Below are positions 30,498 through 43,240 of a stretch of 64,000 nt of DNA, one piece after another. The first letter of the stretch is position 1, and each line of letters begins with the position of its first letter. Both the position numbers and the translations under genes were made by a program. The DNA is from Trissonchulus latispiculum (Eukaryota; Nematoda; Enoplea; Enoplida; Ironidae), in contig JASAND010006562.1 in NCBI GenBank assembly GCA_030248195.1, positions 1 through 64,000 of the forward strand, given 5' to 3'. A model generated the notes under the pieces. It had not been told where the DNA came from. It searched no databases and saw nothing but the letters and a program-made list of their open reading frames with translations.

Positions 30498-32461
30498 TCT
30501 ATCTTGCCAGAAAACTGTTACTGATTTATTTTTGTAATTGTGAAACTTTTTTATGTATCTATGTTATGTGTATGTAAGTAGCTGTTTGTTTAGGAACATT
30601 ATCAAAAATGCCAACGTTTTAACGTTTTGAAAGTTGTTTGATTTTTGGACGTTTGTAAACGTTTAAACGATTCCTAAAAGACTATTTATTTTATGTCCGA
30701 TGGTTTACTGTTTCTACAGGTGCAGGCTAGAAAGTGATACTTTTTATACTAAAATCTTGAAACGGCTGCTTGCGCTTTCAGCTTAAACTAGGAGAAATCA
30801 AGACATATACTTAACTTTTTAAGAACGGCTCCACTTGTTTCGTATTTTTTCAAACGATAAAACTGAAACGGATAAGCGTTTTCAGCTAACGTTTGCAAAC
30901 GACAAAAGAAACGACAATTCATGCGTTTTAACGTTTAGGATTTTGATGATGTTCCTTATTCATTGTGAAAATAAAGAAAGAGTTCTGGATACTTTTGTAC
31001 AAAGCTTGTAATAGGACAAACATTTGTTTTGCCGTCGGGGGGGGGGGAGAGGGGTCCCTATCGTCCAAATTTGGTAGTCATGGATTTCGTTCATTTTTTT
31101 CGTAAATGGGATTGCCAGCTGATCCGTCATGTAAGGACACATCCGCATCTACTAGTCCTGCACACGCACACGTCTTCGCATTTGTCAGATCATGGATAGA
31201 AAACAGGATGGACAGATATGGGCCGGTTCCATACAAGTGTGCGAGTTATCGAGTCTAGTGTAGCATAAAACGGTGCTAGTCTAGTAGCTGAGCTGCTAGC
31301 ACTTGATTGGCAAGTCCTGTAGAAAAAGACAACAAACCTTTGTATTTATCATCTATGTATAAAAGTGATTCCTGTAGTTTCTACTGGAAGTTTACTAAGA
31401 GTGAGAGAAGTGATAGCTAATCTCAAATAACTTTTCACTTTTGTCAAGTTCGGTTCAATTTCAACACATGCGCTTTATAGAAACTTTTCTTAGATATGCG
31501 AAAAGATAAGTTGATTTGCGAAAATTTGCCTCCGTTGGCTGCAGCACCCTCGTGTTCGCTCAGATTCAAATTGCACACAGTCGATGGTTGAAAACCTACG
31601 GAGAACTGAGCGAAACAACTTAAAATTTAAACTTGATATGTACGATACATGTGGCTAACGTATATGTGAAAATGAGCGAAATCCGTTTTCTAAAAATGTT
31701 TCATGATTTATCCCCCCTTAAGTTAACAATATTTATATTATGTTCTTGATATATATTAAAGAGCTTCATAACATGACATCAACAAGGTTCAGCAACTTGA
31801 TGAAGTATGTATTTGGAAAACTGTTAGGTCTTATTGAAAATTCTAATTGGAACAGATCACAGCCTGTGGTGACAAGTCCTTTCGAACGATACCAAATCTA
31901 CCATCAAATCAAATATCAAATACCAAATATCAAATATCAAATCAGTATCAAATACCGATCCTAGTTGGCTTTGTCTGATTTCCAAATTTCTCAGACGCAC
32001 AAATCTGCATTTTCAGCCATATTCCGCAAATTCGTAAATTTGGTTAATGAAGCCGTCGGCCGGCCTAAAGCAATGTTTGTGTTGGTCGGAGTTTCGACCG
32101 AAATGAGGCCGACAATTCTCCGCCGCCCGGTCAGACTTTCTGAAACACTGGTTACTGCAAGATTTTCCGTTATTCGTAAGAAAATACAATTTCACCCATA
32201 GCAAACTGCAGAAATTTGTTGTTTTTTTAATATTGCATTGAATTGTCTATTTAAATAGTTGTGGTTTTGACCACAACAAAAGTAGTAGATGAAAGTTTGT
32301 GAAACCTGAAAGATTACGGTCTGTCAAACTATCGAAAGTGCTTCGACTATGTTGCATTTAGTTTATTTCCGTGCAAGATACAACAAAACATCACACAAAT
32401 ATCTAAATGAATACATTTCATACAATCTATGTTAGATTTGAAGTTTGCGACAAAAAAAACG
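30498..32461. other. Intergenic, no gene seen
   Basis: AT-rich. Contains a short run of tandem ATCAAAT-type repeats (about 31905-31958) and a G-run near 31037. Open frames are short and unsupported. Confidence 0.4.
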
Positions 32462-32957
32462 GCAAAGGTTCCCACGTTCGTGGTACCCATTTACCGACCA
32501 ATTAAGGATAGATATGTTAAATATCGCGCTACACGAAGTGTATTTCAATTAAACAAATGATGAAGTTTTCTTACTGTTGTGTGTGAACCATCAGTTTTGC
32601 GTGATGAGTCATAACAACCGTCTAGACAGTAATCAGTCTTATGTAATCAGTTGGTGTATATCTTTGCTTGTGAGAGGTCTTCTGCGGGCTTACAGTTGTT
32701 TCCTGTATTAGCTGTGCTTACTGTTATACTACCTTCCATGCCTAATAAATTGTAAGTCTTAAAAGTAAATCAACGATGCCTTTTATATTTTACTTGGGCA
32801 GGCTTTGGTTAGGGCTTCTATTCTTGATTACTAGTTGCACCCTAGTTTAACCTGCATAGATTCGCCTCCTAACTGTCGGTTAGATACCGGACAGTCAGCC
32901 GGTAGTTAATAGATAGCTGGGTTGGCCAGAGCTCACGGCGAACCGATATTTTTGTGA
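32462..32957 (-). mobile_element. Split SINE fragment (family of 5554 and 17510)
   Basis: 32905-32957 (reverse) matches the SINE body around ATATCGGTTCGCCGT and CAACCCAGCT. 32462-32518 (reverse) continues it from CTATCCTTAA through AAATGGGTACC. About 390 bp of unrelated sequence separates the two, so the SINE was interrupted. Confidence 0.65.
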
Positions 32958-33013
32958 CAAAAGTTCCAAAACAATTCAAGACTAGTCCGTGTATCAGATA
33001 GCATATTTGAATG

Positions 33014-33961
33014 CTACTGTTTAATTGGCACAGCGTTCGTAGAACTATGAAACAAAGCTCCAAAAAGTTCGCGAAAAATGAGTTTTCTCAAATCTGAACC
33101 AAAGATTGAATAGAGAAATGGGTTAATCATAGAATTAATTAGCGTCGCAATGGTAAGCGACATATCTTTAGCATCGACGGAAATTCTATGCGAGGTTGAA
33201 AGGAATGCCGCAATTGAGAAAGTGGCATGCTTAGCTATGACCACGCAGCACAACAATAAAAGTTGCAGCGTTAAGTTACGCTCTCGTTTGCCAGCTGACA
33301 TCGATAGAGAGCTAAGGTTTTTAATTTTGGCCAGTCTTGTAAAAATGAAGCCAAACAAGAAAACTGCAGCAAACACCATTGCATATTTTTTATGAAAACT
33401 AGGACACAGACCCTGGTCCAACCATCAGTATAGACGCGCCTCAGTGCTGCATCCGCATATCAGCTTTAATGAATTTGAAAAAATGCTGAAAGAGTGAACT
33501 CCCAGAATGATTTGAAACAGTCTTTCCTTCGTAAAGCAGTGGCTGTACGTATCGAGTTTGAAAACGGCTGCCAGTCTGTTCATAGCTATAGTCAATACTA
33601 GTAGTATGCTTGAAGTACTGGTTATGCCATACAGAAAACTGGCGATGTTGGCAGAGGCGGTGTTGGTATGGACAAAGTTCCAGTTAAGATAATGAATAAC
33701 TTTAATATTGCCATACGTCAAATGTCCCAGGAGTAATCCTAAATCCGTTAATCCCTGATTAGCGGCCAGTACATAGAACGAGTTGTGAAGGGTATTCCAA
33801 TTGAAGTATAGTGCAGTGAAAAATATCACGTATCCAAGTATGCCCGCAACACATAGAAGGTCAGTTATGGACAAGTATAATATTTTAGCAACCAATTCGT
33901 ATGACACATTTTTATCAGTATGTGTCAGATTGGGCATCAAAGCGGGTGATGAATTCATCAT
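33014..33961 (-). pseudogene. Rhodopsin-like seven-TM receptor with one in-frame TGA
   Basis: Single-exon frame from ATG 33961 to the stop at 33014, 316 triplets, interrupted only by TGA at 33427-33425. The first 24 residues hold three N-glycosylation sequons (NSS, NLT, NVS). TM1 is about residues 27-50, TM2 61-83, TM3 101-123 ending MNRLAAV in the DRY position, and TM4 147-166. The TGA lies in extracellular loop 2, just before the conserved cysteine (GLC). TM5 (MVFAAVFLFGFIFTRL), TM6 (QLLLLCCVVIAKHATF) and TM7 with NPFLY follow, then a short C-tail. It resembles nematode chemoreceptor-type GPCRs (Srx/Srsx-like) more than aminergic or peptide receptors. The opposite-strand frame at 33150-33395 is a shadow. 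Likely a young pseudogene, an allele or a read-through; a sequencing error is possible. Confidence 0.8.
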
Positions 33962-35299
33962 AAAGCGGTGATAATCAGGAATGCACTTGGTTGTTTTCTT
34001 CCTAATGGCGTCTTCAAGTATATCTTACTTTTCTGATCAGCTTACAACGAACCAAAGCGTCTTCGAAAGAGTTCGATATTCTTAATTAGATGTTCTCAAT
34101 TTGACGACAATGACGATGTCAGAAAATCAGCAATTAAAAAGTTGAATAGAAATCTGCAAATTTTAACAAACTTCAGGTAATATCTGTGAACGCAAGCTTC
34201 TTGTTGTAGGCGTTATCAATTCCCTTTCGCTACACTTCGCGCACTCGTGTCGCACACTCGGAGCTTCCCGCACGATGAATGTACATATCTGTGAATGCAC
34301 TAAAAACCATGCTACAAAGTATACTTGTACCAACTGATCAATGAAATAAAACAAACATTTCTTAGTCAGCCATGAACACTGTAAATCTTCACATTGTTTT
34401 CAAAATCTAAGCTCCCAAAAGAAGCCACCTAGCAATATCAGATAATATTGCTGCTGCTGATTAATTGCTTTCGGGTTTAGTATACACCTCAAATGAGTAA
34501 TGAAATTATCGTCATCCAACACCTTTTATTCTGTCTACGCCTTCAAAATACCGTAACAAGCAGCTGTATTAATTAGCTGTAAGCAGAAGCCGAAAACCCC
34601 TGACACCATTGCGTTGCAAAAAGTCTTAGAAATCTTTTGAAACCTATTGAATTGTATCATTCCACCTAAATTTTCTTTCCTTTATCTTTACAAAAAGCGT
34701 TTCGTGGGGGCTCGCTATTACAGTATTCTACTTCCTTGTCAAACAATCTGATTGGCTGTTTGGTCGGTCAGCTGGCCACCAAATAGTGAAAGATTCTGGT
34801 CGCAGTAAGGACGAGAAACCGTAAAATGGTTTTTACGTGTAATCAAAGATAGGTAAGAGATAGCATACTTTACTTCTGTACTTCCTTGAGGCCAATGGTA
34901 TCAATGTAGCGCAATTAATGATAAATCCAACTGGCTACCTACAAATAATTGTCGAGGTTCTATCGCCCAGTGGATAACGTGCCTCGATTTCCGATTAGTT
35001 AACCCTCGCCAAGCCAAATAGGTTACCCAAATTTTGATCCCAAATTGTCCCGCCTATGTAGTCTAATCAACTAATCTAACATATCAATATAGTAAAATTT
35101 CTATAAAGGATATAAATAGTCAGTACGTACACATGTTAGGCATAAGCCCGGACAAACAGTCAAACCCAGATAAACAATACACACATTTACAGACAGCAAT
35201 AACTAACCTTAAGGTTAAAGGAACCCAGTACATCTCCACAGAGCTCTTGGGACAGAGCTCCTGCCAGGAGTAGCTTATCAATGGAAAACTGTGTTCTCT
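33962..35299. other. Upstream of the receptor, no second gene seen
   Basis: AT-rich. A tRNA-like segment around 34958-35040 (TCGCCCAGTGGATAACG) may be a worn SINE head. No promoter element could be named. Confidence 0.35.
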
Positions 35300-35303
35300 T
35301 TAA

Positions 35304-35991
35304 AGTGGGGATTCCTTTAGGAGACATCGAACCATTATTAGTCATTCATTATTTAGATTTGAAAAGCATTGTTATATAAAAATGTAGCTTGACATTTGCT
35401 CTATTTATTGAACAATAACACCAATTTTGTTTCTCGAAAAGTTTTTCAACGGATTTTTGAAATGTGCAATTTTCAGATTTTCGCAGGTTCAAATAGATTT
35501 TTTCGTGAGACATCGTTTACATCATTCGATATCTCCATCAAATAGCTGGGGATTTTCTAATTATTGTGAAATTACACTTAGTTATAGAGAAGTTAGCTAA
35601 AATGTAATCGCAATCTGCTTTTTGCCAACTTGTCCAAACTTTGGCAAGCGTACCTTAGCTAAAAAACAGCGATCGAGGTAAATGAAAAAGGGTCCCCGGG
35701 GTATTTTTGTGTACAACACATGTGCTAAGTGGCAGTCGTCAAGGTCGCATAGTAAATTCTCCACAATCGCTGGAAACGATTTGGTCGTGTTTTTGGAAAA
35801 ACGACATTTCGTATGACAGCAGCCTACTGGATAGCAATTGGAAGATGGCCATGCCTCAGATAATGCTCTGTGAGACGTTCAAATCGACACCTCCAGTTTA
35901 ATTTTTCGGCTTGCGTAGCTTACGTATTAATGCATTAAGCATTCCAAATGAGCCTTCAACCAACAATACTTGCCCAAAAGGTATCACCACC
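35304..35991. mobile_element. TTAA-flanked non-autonomous element C
   Basis: TTAA (35300-35303) + AGTGGGGATTCCTTTAGG on the left. AAAAGGTATCACCACC + TTAA (35992-35995) on the right. The interior aligns with element A (14712-16069) but is shorter. The same right-hand TTAA is immediately followed by GGTGGTGGTATCCTTTTGTG, the left end of another copy. Confidence 0.6.
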
Positions 35992-35995
35992 TTAA

Positions 35996-36120
35996 GGTGG
36001 TGGTATCCTTTTGTGCAGTGCTTTTGTGTTGACTTTTTGAAACGCTATAACTTCATGTACATATGCATTCTAGCACAGTTTTAATATTTGATCATATTGA
36101 AATAAAAGAATATTGAATAT
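35996..36120. mobile_element. TTAA-family fragment D, abutting element C
   Basis: Starts GGTGGTGGTATCCTTTTGTG after the shared TTAA and matches the right-end sequence of element B in inverse orientation (AAACGCTATAACTT). The far end was not found. Confidence 0.5.
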
Positions 36121-38703
36121 TCGATTAAAAACAAGAACTTATCAGATAATCTCATATGCCATTGCTAAGATATACACATGGTGTAAGTGAATTGTTATCG
36201 GAAAAAGCCTTTGCAGGTCTAATTCCAAACGGCTTGTCACGATCCAGAAACAGACTGATGTTTATGCAGCTTGAGAGACACGGAATTCAGCAACTTCCGA
36301 GACGGCGTAGCTAGGTAGATAGATTACAAATTTTTTACTGTAGAAGAGCTTGCAAACAAGTTTTGTGAACATATGACGAATTGAAGAAATTCACACATTG
36401 AAAAATGGACGAGTATTTGTCTGGGACGTATTCTTTAATCTAGTTCGGCTACACAAAAACTCATAGATTTTCTCTGCATGCAAATCTTTACCTGCATAAA
36501 GCAATTTACACTCCAATCAGTAGATGATCAGCAGGTATATGCGTCTAAAAAACTAATTCCACAACTTTGTAGCATTTTTCTTCTCGTTCCATTGACATAA
36601 TTGTTGCGCAATTTCTGCGAGTTTTTGTATCATTTTTACATCATTGGAGAAAGAGCAGAAAAAATGCTGCAAAGTTGTGGAATCAGTTTTTAATTGCATT
36701 ATCCTAATTAAAGTTTTAATTAATTAATAGAAAGGAAAATTACCTACCGTAAGCTTGAAGCTAATTAGCAAATCACCGAGCAGACACCCGGTCGTATGAA
36801 AGCGTGTATTAATAGAGCAAAGTGGGACCCTCCGAAATTTACCAGGGGGTCCCGAGTTAACGCACCGAGCATGCCTAGCATGCTTAGTGCACAGTAATGC
36901 AAGAGTTTCATATTCTTATCTATTATGTATTCTTGAAGAAACCTTCCTCTCTGATAATGCAGAAGGAACTGAAACAAAAAATTGATGAGGCATCATCGCT
37001 CCTCGTGTCAAAGAACTGATTATCGAACAGGAAATTTTCTGTCATCAAATAAAACTAAAATCGCGCACTAGTGATGAGATTTAAATATTTATAATTTCTG
37101 ATTTAGCAATAAACAAACAAATTTATCAATAAACACTAACTCAATAACGCAGTCAGATGTGGAAGAGGCACACCCATGGAAATAATTACCAATACCAATC
37201 CAAGTTCTTACTTCTTCAATTCTGCACTTTCCAAAAAATGTTGGTTGTGGTCCAGATTTTAACTTCAAACCGGCCGATTCCAAATTCTGCCGGTCCCAGC
37301 ACTAAAATCCCTTCCGGTTCTAGTTCCAACCGGTTCCAGTGGAACTAGACACACCTTTCATTTTTGCTTTGGTAGCCAAGCTAGGCGCACAAGCTACAGA
37401 ATTTTCTAAAACGTCGAGGTTGAAACTTACTTTACAGTCAGATTTTCCAAATATTTAGACATTAATAACATTAAAACTTGTTCGGTTCGAAATATCATCC
37501 GTTCCGCTTCTACCGGTTCTATTGCAACAAAATTTAGTTGTCACTGCATCACCTGCAAGCCGAAAACTTTGGGCGTCAGGTGGGATCCGAACGTTGAACT
37601 CGGAATCCGAACGAACCGAATGTGGGGCGACTGAAATAACCGCACGGCAGTCTGGCTTAGGGACCATGTTTTCTATCTGTGGTCTTTGCTTCTCCGCCTC
37701 TTGTCCCTATTTTAGAAACCGTCCGCGAAGAGCAGTATTTTTCGGCTCACAAGATGAGCCACAATATGCTGGGCCACTTACAAAAAACCCACGACTTCAG
37801 GGTGAACGCTCCGATCGGTTTGCCAATTGATTTACACCGACTCCACAATTGGATCAACGCAGAAGGAGTTCGTGTCCAACCTGAAGGACACTCTTTGCAA
37901 TCTTGCGGGCCAGGCCGCTGGCCGGGCTGTCGTTCACAGTTTCGGGCCAGTCCCGCATGGCGCATAGCCCATTAAAACCCTATAAGTTGGGGAATTATCT
38001 TGTTCAGAGCAATTTAGATGAAAATTACCTTGTGAATTACTATTAGTAGCCTGAAGATAAGGACCGACTTTTCAGCCGACACGTTCCTGATAAAATTATG
38101 GGCGTTTGGGCATAAAAAATTCCGATCCTGGCCGTCCCTGAGTACCACTAAGTCTGTGCGGCTTTGAAAGGCATCATTATTTTATAACACAGTACTAAGA
38201 AGTGTTTGAGTCATGCCGAATTTTAAACTTATGTTGTGCTCAATAGTAGACATGTTATCTTAAGTGAACCATGAGAAAATGCGTGTCGGAAAAAATAGAT
38301 TAATATTCAGAGACTAGAAAAATGAAAATGTATCTGGTTCAGTCTCTAAGCAACATGCTCAAACTTCCGAGGATCTGTCAAAATATTGTCACCCGCGCAC
38401 AAATTGATTGACTGATTTTAGAATTAATTAAATCGGCGGGTTATGGGGGATCCAAGCCTCCCCAGCCCCGACAAGTTACAAGCCCAACCGCCAGCAGGGG
38501 CAAGGAGTAAGGATCCATTGTGCAAGAGGTAATCAGAAATGGCTGGAAAAAATAAATGTAAACACTAAATTTTTATAAAATAAAATAAACTTAGAACAAG
38601 TCTCCCCAGGATCCGGCCCTATGTTAGTGTATGGTCAGCAACAAAAGCAACAAAATGTCTGTCAGCCGTCAACTAAACCGTGGAATTTAGTAAACTTGAT
38701 TAT
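36121..38703. other. Intergenic, no gene supported
   Basis: Mostly AT-rich. A GC-richer segment at 37520-37975 is open for about 98 codons on + (37679-37975) and on other frames, with no good donor and no recognised family. I regard it as an old repeat or gene fragment. Confidence 0.3.
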
Positions 38704-38707
38704 TTAA

Positions 38708-39020
38708 GGTGGTGGTATTCTTTCCCGTATTTTGGATGATAACTTTCGCGAAAATAGTCCAAAACGTCTAAAACTTTCGGAACACACTATTTCGGCGTTC
38801 CTCAACACGTTAAAAACAATCCCGGAATGCGTGTCAAAATTTGAAAATTTCTGATTTTTGCTAAATAAGTCTCATACAGTTGCTTGAAATTAGCCAAAGC
38901 CATATTCAATCGAAAGAGCTCGTCAAACTGTATACCTTTGCTCTGGACCAATTCTTATATCTTCAACATTCTGGAGATAAATGAGATTAAAGATTTTTGG
39001 GGTCAAAAACCGACTGATTT
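38708..39020. mobile_element. TTAA-family fragment E
   Basis: TTAA (38704-38707) + GGTGGTGGTATTCTTTCCCG. The following sequence resembles element interiors, and the right end is missing. Confidence 0.45.
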
Positions 39021-39591
39021 CCAAATTTCCATATTTGTGACGCTGTGACGCTGTGTGCTGCTGCATGTAACTACAACATTAAGATTTCTATTGCCTGAAT
39101 TTGCTCTTGCCACTATTTTTGATAGATATGATAGATGATGATTGATGATAGATGATACTTAAAACTCACCCTTTAATGATCTGCATTTGGGAGGTGAGTA
39201 ACTGAAGTCGATAGTTTATTTTTAATCCTGATTTCAAAACAGGCACTATCATGTCTTTGCTTTCTGATGTGATTCTTCTCGCAGATGTGTGCAGTCCAAA
39301 TGTTCACATGACTTTTTTTGACTTTGATACTTTATATCGTTGGGATACCGTCTGTACACATCCTTTCACTGCCTATATTTGTTTTCTTGACCGTCGAAGA
39401 CTAATTCAGTCACTACCTGTGTATTGTATGATCTGTATGTTAGTCTTGTGAAGACTCGGAACTTGTCTTGGGGTCCCGTCAGATATGGGCTCTCTTTTTG
39501 CTGTATTCATTCGCATGGGAAAATGGTTTAGAGTTGTCTGTCTCCCTTTCTCTGAAAAGCGAAAACATGTCTAATTCAAACGACGACAAAA

Positions 39592-40436
39592 TCATTCTAC
39601 AGGATTGAATCCTACCTTTGCTAGGCGAGAACGGCACTCTCGTGCTATAAAAATGCACGGACAAATGTTGAGGAGTTCCGTAATGACCCCTATGATTATT
39701 TTCAGTGAATTGAAGCGTTTAGCTACGTCGATAGACGTCAAAGATTCTTTCGCGCTAAAGGTGACCTTGACCTGTTTAAGCAAACTTATTTTCCAAATTC
39801 TATGCTTTCGCACCCGGCTAAAGTCAGTCTATACTTAACTGATATAGTATCGTTTAACATAAGGATACCCTGAACCCTTTTCTAGGAGAAGTGACGAACA
39901 AAACATAGATGATTGGTTTATACGGTAATAATAAGGAGAATCAGGAAAGGACTATAATTTAGGAATTTATGGTTTGTTTGTATAACGAGAGTTATAGTTT
40001 ATATAAACTGTACTTACGGTTTGTGTATAGGTACGAGAGGTTTGTGTAATGGTGCTGGTGGTTTATCTAGCGGGGCGATTTGTGTATTGGGAACACACCC
40101 GGATACACTTTTCACAATCAGCCGAGAGTGTAGAGGAAAAATCACGTATGTAGACTTTTTTACCAAATTGAGGTACAAGCGAACTGCGATGTTGTCTGGG
40201 GTTAGATGCACTGCACATGTGGAATTTTGATTGGATGCGCTAAGTCTAACGGCGAAATAGTCTACAGTAAGACCAAGATATTTGCAACATGAAATAGTTG
40301 CTGTTTCTACAGTATTCATACGGTATACTTTATAAGTTGTGACATTTCGCTTACAGTAAGAACAAAATCCAATTTTCAGTTTATTTTTGTTAGGTTTAAC
40401 CTTTAATGATGTCAAATGTTTGAAATAATTGTGCAC
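39592..40436 (-). CDS. Candidate two-exon gene fragment, function unknown
   Basis: On the - strand an open frame of about 140 codons (40436 down to 40018) ends exactly at a consensus donor, GTAAGTAC. A downstream acceptor CTTTAG at 39818 opens a second exon (39817-39592) in the matching phase, giving about 214 residues in all. The first exon has a C-x2-C pair (CSYCKRN), further cysteines (ISCCKY) and a proline-rich repeat at its end (LDKPPAPLHKPLVPIHKP). The second is basic (RVRKHRIWKISLLKQVKV). An alternative donor (GCAAAG|GTAGGA, near 39610) would extend it. No family is recognised. The frame is open to a TGA near 40460, so the 5' exon boundary is undefined. It could be part of a transposon. 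Confidence 0.4.
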
Positions 40437-40778
40437 TCTTAGTTTGACGAACGATCAACGTATTCAAATTGTTTAGTGTTCGTTTATCTTACTTAAACGG
40501 TGTCAGTTCCTTAACAATACGTTGTTGGTGGTAGTGGGTCACTTCACCACACTTTAATTGAAAAGGAAATTGCAACTGACACTATATATTACACATTATG
40601 GGAAGGTTGGGGGCAAGAATGTTCTATTTAATGTAACATTTTGCCAAAATCAATCAAGTGTAGTATTATTAGAAGTCTGCAGCAATTACATAAACTGCAC
40701 AATGGGTCGTATTTTAGTAACTGAACTCATTCAAATTTGAAATGTTATTTTTCCTGTAAAAGATTGGCACAATTTTAA

Positions 40779-41976
40779 CCCATATCCGGCTAGCGTCAGT
40801 TTAAAGAGACATTGAAATTTTCTTAGATTGCTTCGATCTTCTTATACAGGCTTGTCAGCTATTATTTGTGCTTCATGATTAGTGTGATCAATCCTAAGTT
40901 TGCACTACCGCGTTAGCTCCAGCCAATAAATTTGATGTATTGATCTTCATAATGGAACGCGGCCGGTTCATTAAAGCAGAACTTATAAAAAGTTAATAGA
41001 TATTAAATATTTTTAATGCATAAAATATGCAGTTATGTGTTAGTTCTCAGCTGCATAGAAGCAACTTTCTCTCACATACGTGATTCTGGTGCTACAGCAA
41101 TATTGCTAAGGTCAGTTTAAACTGACACTAGGAGCAGGTGGGTACAGTTAGTTTTGTGTATACTTTGGGTAATAATATTATGAAATGGAAATTTAAGTAT
41201 ACATATGCATGTTATTTAGTTTAGATACACAATTAATGAGCAGATGTACATGCTGGAGTAGCCAGAAAATGAATTGAAGGTGCTGATGTCGTCATCTTGG
41301 CACCAACTATTGCTAATGAGAATGGTAATATTGATTCAAGAGACGACAAGGCATCATCTGGGGATCCAAACATTGTGAGAACACTCCGTAGAGTTGCCGA
41401 TAAAAGCAGCTTAGTCAGACTCAGATACATTGGATTCCCAGATGCCGCCATATTGATTTCTGAACCAGCATCACCATCTTCGTTGCCATTAGTCGGTGCC
41501 GAATAACGACCACCTTCAATTCACCCTCTGACTTTTCCAGCATGTGTAACACCTCAATAATAGTGAACCTGACATAAATTCCGTCAATATATATTTGTAT
41601 AACTATTAATTTATACTTGAAGTATTAAAAATTTCTAACCAGCATGGAGAAATGCCATTACAATAAAGTTCAAAAAATCTAAGTGTCTTAGACTCGCCCG
41701 ACACTCGTATTAATCGGAATGATTAGACAACTGGTTTTACTCAATTGTTTTAAAATTTCTTCCTTTCATTTGAAATATTTGTTTATTTCTGGGTTTTTTC
41801 TTGAAAATTTATCTGTACCCGTTCACGGCTGGCGTCAGTTTAAACTGACACATACATTTTCGACTGTCATCTTCAAAATAAGTACTTTATTAAAAACCAT
41901 TTGGTGTTTATTTTTGTACACGTATTAGACAATTTTTAGTTAAAAACTTTAGAATCTCCGTATGGTCTGATATGGG
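40779..41976. mobile_element. piggyBac-type non-autonomous element
   Basis: Terminal inverted repeats CCCATATC...GATATGGG are perfect and abut TTAA on both sides (40775-40778, 41977-41980), the piggyBac signature. GTCAGTTTAAACTGAC palindromes occur near 41110 and 41830, and GGCTAGCGTCAGTTTAAA near the left end. 1198 bp, no transposase. Short frames near 41233-41506 are open on both strands without family resemblance. Confidence 0.75.
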
Positions 41977-42082
41977 TTAAATGAAAAAATTTGTATTAAT
42001 TAATAAAGGAATCAAAGACTATTTTAAACAATGACTGAAAGTAAACAAAGTTGAACTTTTGTAGTGCTTAATTATTGCCGCT

Positions 42083-42450
42083 CCTGTAAAACTTCAATTG
42101 CAAAAATAAAGCAAAATCATATGTTTAAACGCATTAATATATTTAGTTTTTATGACAGTTGCCCCTCCTTAAAAACATCTACACAAGCCCTGTGTAGTGT
42201 TGTAAAGTGTGGTGTTTAAAGTTAATAGTGTGGCGAACTGTCTCACAATCATTAAACACACTCAAAGTCGTATCATTTCACAAGCCCCCGCCCCTATAAA
42301 ACTTCAATTGCAAAAATAAAGCAAAATCATATGTTTAAACGCATTTATAATTAATATATTTGGTTTTTATGACAGTTGCCCCCTCCTTAAACACATCTAC
42401 ACAAACCCTTTTCTAGTATTGTAAAGTGTGGTGTTTAAAGTTAATAGTGT
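42083..42450. repeat. Tandem duplication, ~150-160-bp units
   Basis: 42083-42231 and 42293-42450 share AAACTTCAATTGCAAAAATA, CATATGTTTAAACGCAT and AAAGTGTGGTGTTTAAAGTT with few changes. Confidence 0.75.
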
Positions 42451-42827
42451 TAAGTCACTGCACTTAGTTCTCTTGCGCATACACTTTTAATTATTAGTCA
42501 AACATCTTTTTCCAACCACTAATACATCAAAATTTATCTGGCTTTTGTTTACAGTCAACAATTTTCTACGTTATTAATTACACATTAGTCTTTTTTCTGT
42601 TCTCCCCACTACAGTTGGTCCGGTTAGGAGCAGAGTAAGTTTGATGTTAATTTTTAAATTTGACTGGGGTTAAGTGACGCTAAATAATTGTCATTAGTCT
42701 TTTTCTCAATTATTAAACAGATTTTGCTTTAGCTTCACAAGTCATAACCTCTTTCAATAAGACTTTCAGTACTTCTACACTATTTCAACTAAACACATTC
42801 GTTGGCATTAATCACAAAAAAGGATCT

Positions 42828-43218
42828 CTTGAACTTTATGACCACAAAGACTTAAGACGGTCTCCTTTGAACTTAGTTACTGATTGCTACGCTAAATATT
42901 AACTGATATTGACATCAGTCGAAGGCTCTTACCATGCTCTATCAGACAATGTGAAGCATTTCGTCGTATGTTATTTTATTAATAAGTTAATTTTAAAAGG
43001 AGAAGGAAATTTGTAAATTCTCAAATTTTACTAACATTTTCTAACTTAATTTTTCTGTAGTGCAAGATAAAAACAAACTATTTGTGCCGTTGAATAGAGC
43101 ACGTTCAGAGCTTTCGAATGATATAAATATTAACGAATAATATTCATCGTAGCAATCACTAACTAACTTTAAAGTAGACCATGTTGACGGCTTGTGGTCA
43201 TAAAGTTCAAGAGATCCA
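42828..43218. repeat. Diverged inverted repeat
   Basis: 42828-42965 and 43075-43218 are imperfect reverse complements, both containing GGATCTCTTGAACTTTATGA (the second on the - strand), GTGATTGCTACG-type and GCTCTAT-type sequence. Confidence 0.6.
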
Positions 43219-43240
43219 AACTTTCGACTTGGCAATTAAC

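Noticed and set aside
33150..33395. Plus-strand frame over the receptor
   Set aside because: Shadow of the minus-strand seven-TM reading frame.
33425..33427. Selenocysteine at the receptor TGA
   Set aside because: Receptors of this type are not known selenoproteins and I cannot see a convincing SECIS element by eye.
37679..37975. 98-codon plus-strand frame as a gene
   Set aside because: Possible acceptor but no credible donor or motif, and the opposite strand is open as well.
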